Assembly (NCBI GenBank): GCA_030065815.1
Contig: JASJCU010000023.1
Span: 1 to 43,196, forward strand
Length of the DNA stretch: 43,196 nucleotides
Reading direction: 5' to 3'
From: Gammaproteobacteria bacterium
GTDB lineage: Bacteria > Pseudomonadota > Gammaproteobacteria > Chromatiales > Chromatiaceae
Position 1 is the stretch's first letter, and each line of letters starts with the position of its first letter. The notes below the pieces were generated by a model. The model saw nothing but the letters and a program-made list of their open reading frames with translations. It searched no databases and was not told where the DNA came from. Below, piece by piece: positions 42,685 through 43,196 of this stretch. The translations under genes were made by a program, and so were the position numbers.

Positions 42685-43196
42685 CTAGTTTAGCCCGTCT
42701 CCGCCTGGTTTTCCCAGGCTTTTCAACTGGATACCCCGCCTTCCTGAACCCTTTTTTCGACTTGGCGCAACCTTGGGGCCGATCGGCGCCGCCGGACGCT
42801 GCGGTTCACGACCCGCTGCGGCGTCGTGATTGGTCGTTCCGTCGCCATTCGGCCTGGTCGCCGATGGCGTGGCCGCGGCCTGTTTGTCGCTACGACGTGA
42901 CGTCGGCTTGGCGTCGGCAGATGCGGCCGCGGGTGCAGATCTGGCAGCGGTCTCTGGCTTGGCCGCGGCCCGCCTTGCCGGTGCCTTTTTCGCGGGACGC
43001 CTGTCCGCCGCCGTTTTCTTGGTCACCGCTTTCTTGGTCGCCGCTTTCTTGCTCGCCGCTTTCGTGGTCGTCGCCTTCTTGGTCGTCGTCTTCTTGGTCG
43101 CCGCTGGCTTGGTCGGCGCTTTGTTGGTCGCGGTTCTGTTGGTCGCCGCGGTCTTCGTCGCCGTCGCTTTCTTCGCCGCGGGCCTGCTCGCTGTGG
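42685..43196 (-). CDS. Lys/Ala-repeat DNA-binding-like protein (histone H1/AlgP-like), 3' part
   Basis: The leftward frame is open to the right edge, so the 5' end is outside the window. The N-terminal visible part is repeats of the type [15 protein letters not shown] (about 43006-43185), as in histone-H1-like HctB and AlgP-type proteins. A Pro/Ala/Arg-rich linker follows and the end is [23 protein letters not shown] at 43026 could be taken as a start, but the same repeats continue upstream of it in frame, so it is internal. Such proteins bind DNA non-specifically; AlgP has been linked to alginate regulation. The repeats make length variation likely. Confidence 0.75.
   Translation of the reverse strand, partial: TASRPAAKKATATKTAATNRTATNKAPTKPAATKKTTTKKATTTKAASKKAATKKAVTKKTAADRRPAKKAPARRAAAKPETAARSAPAAASADAKPTSRRSDKQAAATPSATRPNGDGTTNHDAAAGREPQRPAAPIGPKVAPSRKKGSGRRGIQLKSLGKPGGDGLN
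43006..43185 (-). repeat. imperfect tandem repeats coding for (A/T)xKK units
   Basis: On the plus strand, variants of the 15-mer GCCGCTTTCTTGGTC recur in tandem, encoding ATKKA-like units on the minus strand. Unit identity decays toward the right edge (CCGACCAAGCC, GCGACCAACAG variants on the minus strand). Confidence 0.75.

Noticed and set aside
43006..43185. CRISPR-like repeats
   Set aside because: The repeats are contiguous 15-mers without spacers and encode Lys/Ala repeats in an open frame.

Overview
The window is GC-rich (my impression is close to 70%), densely coding and free of rRNA, tRNA, insertion sequences and CRISPR as far as I can see. The gene content points to a free-living gammaproteobacterium, perhaps of the Chromatiales type: EF-P with its lysylation enzymes EpmA and EpmB, a PhoP/PhoQ-like pair, a FimX-like type IV pilus regulator, Psd, and a Wzc/CpsB capsule pair. 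The family placement is inference.

Left part (1-17784): an exopolysaccharide locus. The end of a Wzc/EpsB-like tyrosine autokinase and its PHP-type phosphatase run rightward. Converging on them is a run of fifteen leftward genes, many joined by ATGA, GTGA or TGATG junctions. In transcription order they are a VPLPA-CTERM secreted protein, a 57-residue lasso peptide precursor, an HPr-kinase-like kinase, a WecA/MraY-type sugar-phosphate transferase, a nucleotidyltransferase-fold protein, a GT4 glycosyltransferase, a Wzx-type flippase, another glycosyltransferase, a methyltransferase, a GT4, an O-antigen ligase/polymerase-like membrane protein, two GT4s, a NodU/CmcH carbamoyltransferase and a GT2.

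Centre (16973-20595): the remaining lasso peptide machinery. The lasso cyclase (asparagine-synthetase-like C protein) is divergent from the precursor operon. The B2 leader peptidase and B1 leader-binding protein are on the opposite strand, with B2 overlapping the cyclase 3' end. The precursor leader matches the YxxPxLxxxGxxxxxT rule exactly, and the core begins with Gly and has Asp8/Glu9 as ring acceptors. No dedicated McjD exporter or isopeptidase is visible. The main discovery is this lasso pathway embedded in, and translationally coupled to, a polysaccharide/VPLPA-CTERM operon, with a kinase and nucleotidyltransferase like those that decorate some lasso peptides.

Right part (20719-43196): mostly housekeeping and regulation. 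It holds a TPR lipoprotein and a membrane class III adenylate cyclase, two small exported proteins upstream of a PhoP/PhoQ-like two-component system, MsrB, an aminotransferase-SCO-like-Psd operon, a DM13 protein, the epmA-efp-epmB set, a PilZ-like protein followed by a degenerate GGDEF/EAL FimX-like protein, and a coiled-coil membrane protein. After these come an orphan ParA-like ATPase with a TPR membrane protein, three low-complexity secreted proteins (two share an FRP...RRP[ST]YE motif), a cluster of DnaA-box-like repeats, and the 3' part of a Lys/Ala-repeat, histone-H1-like protein running off the right edge.
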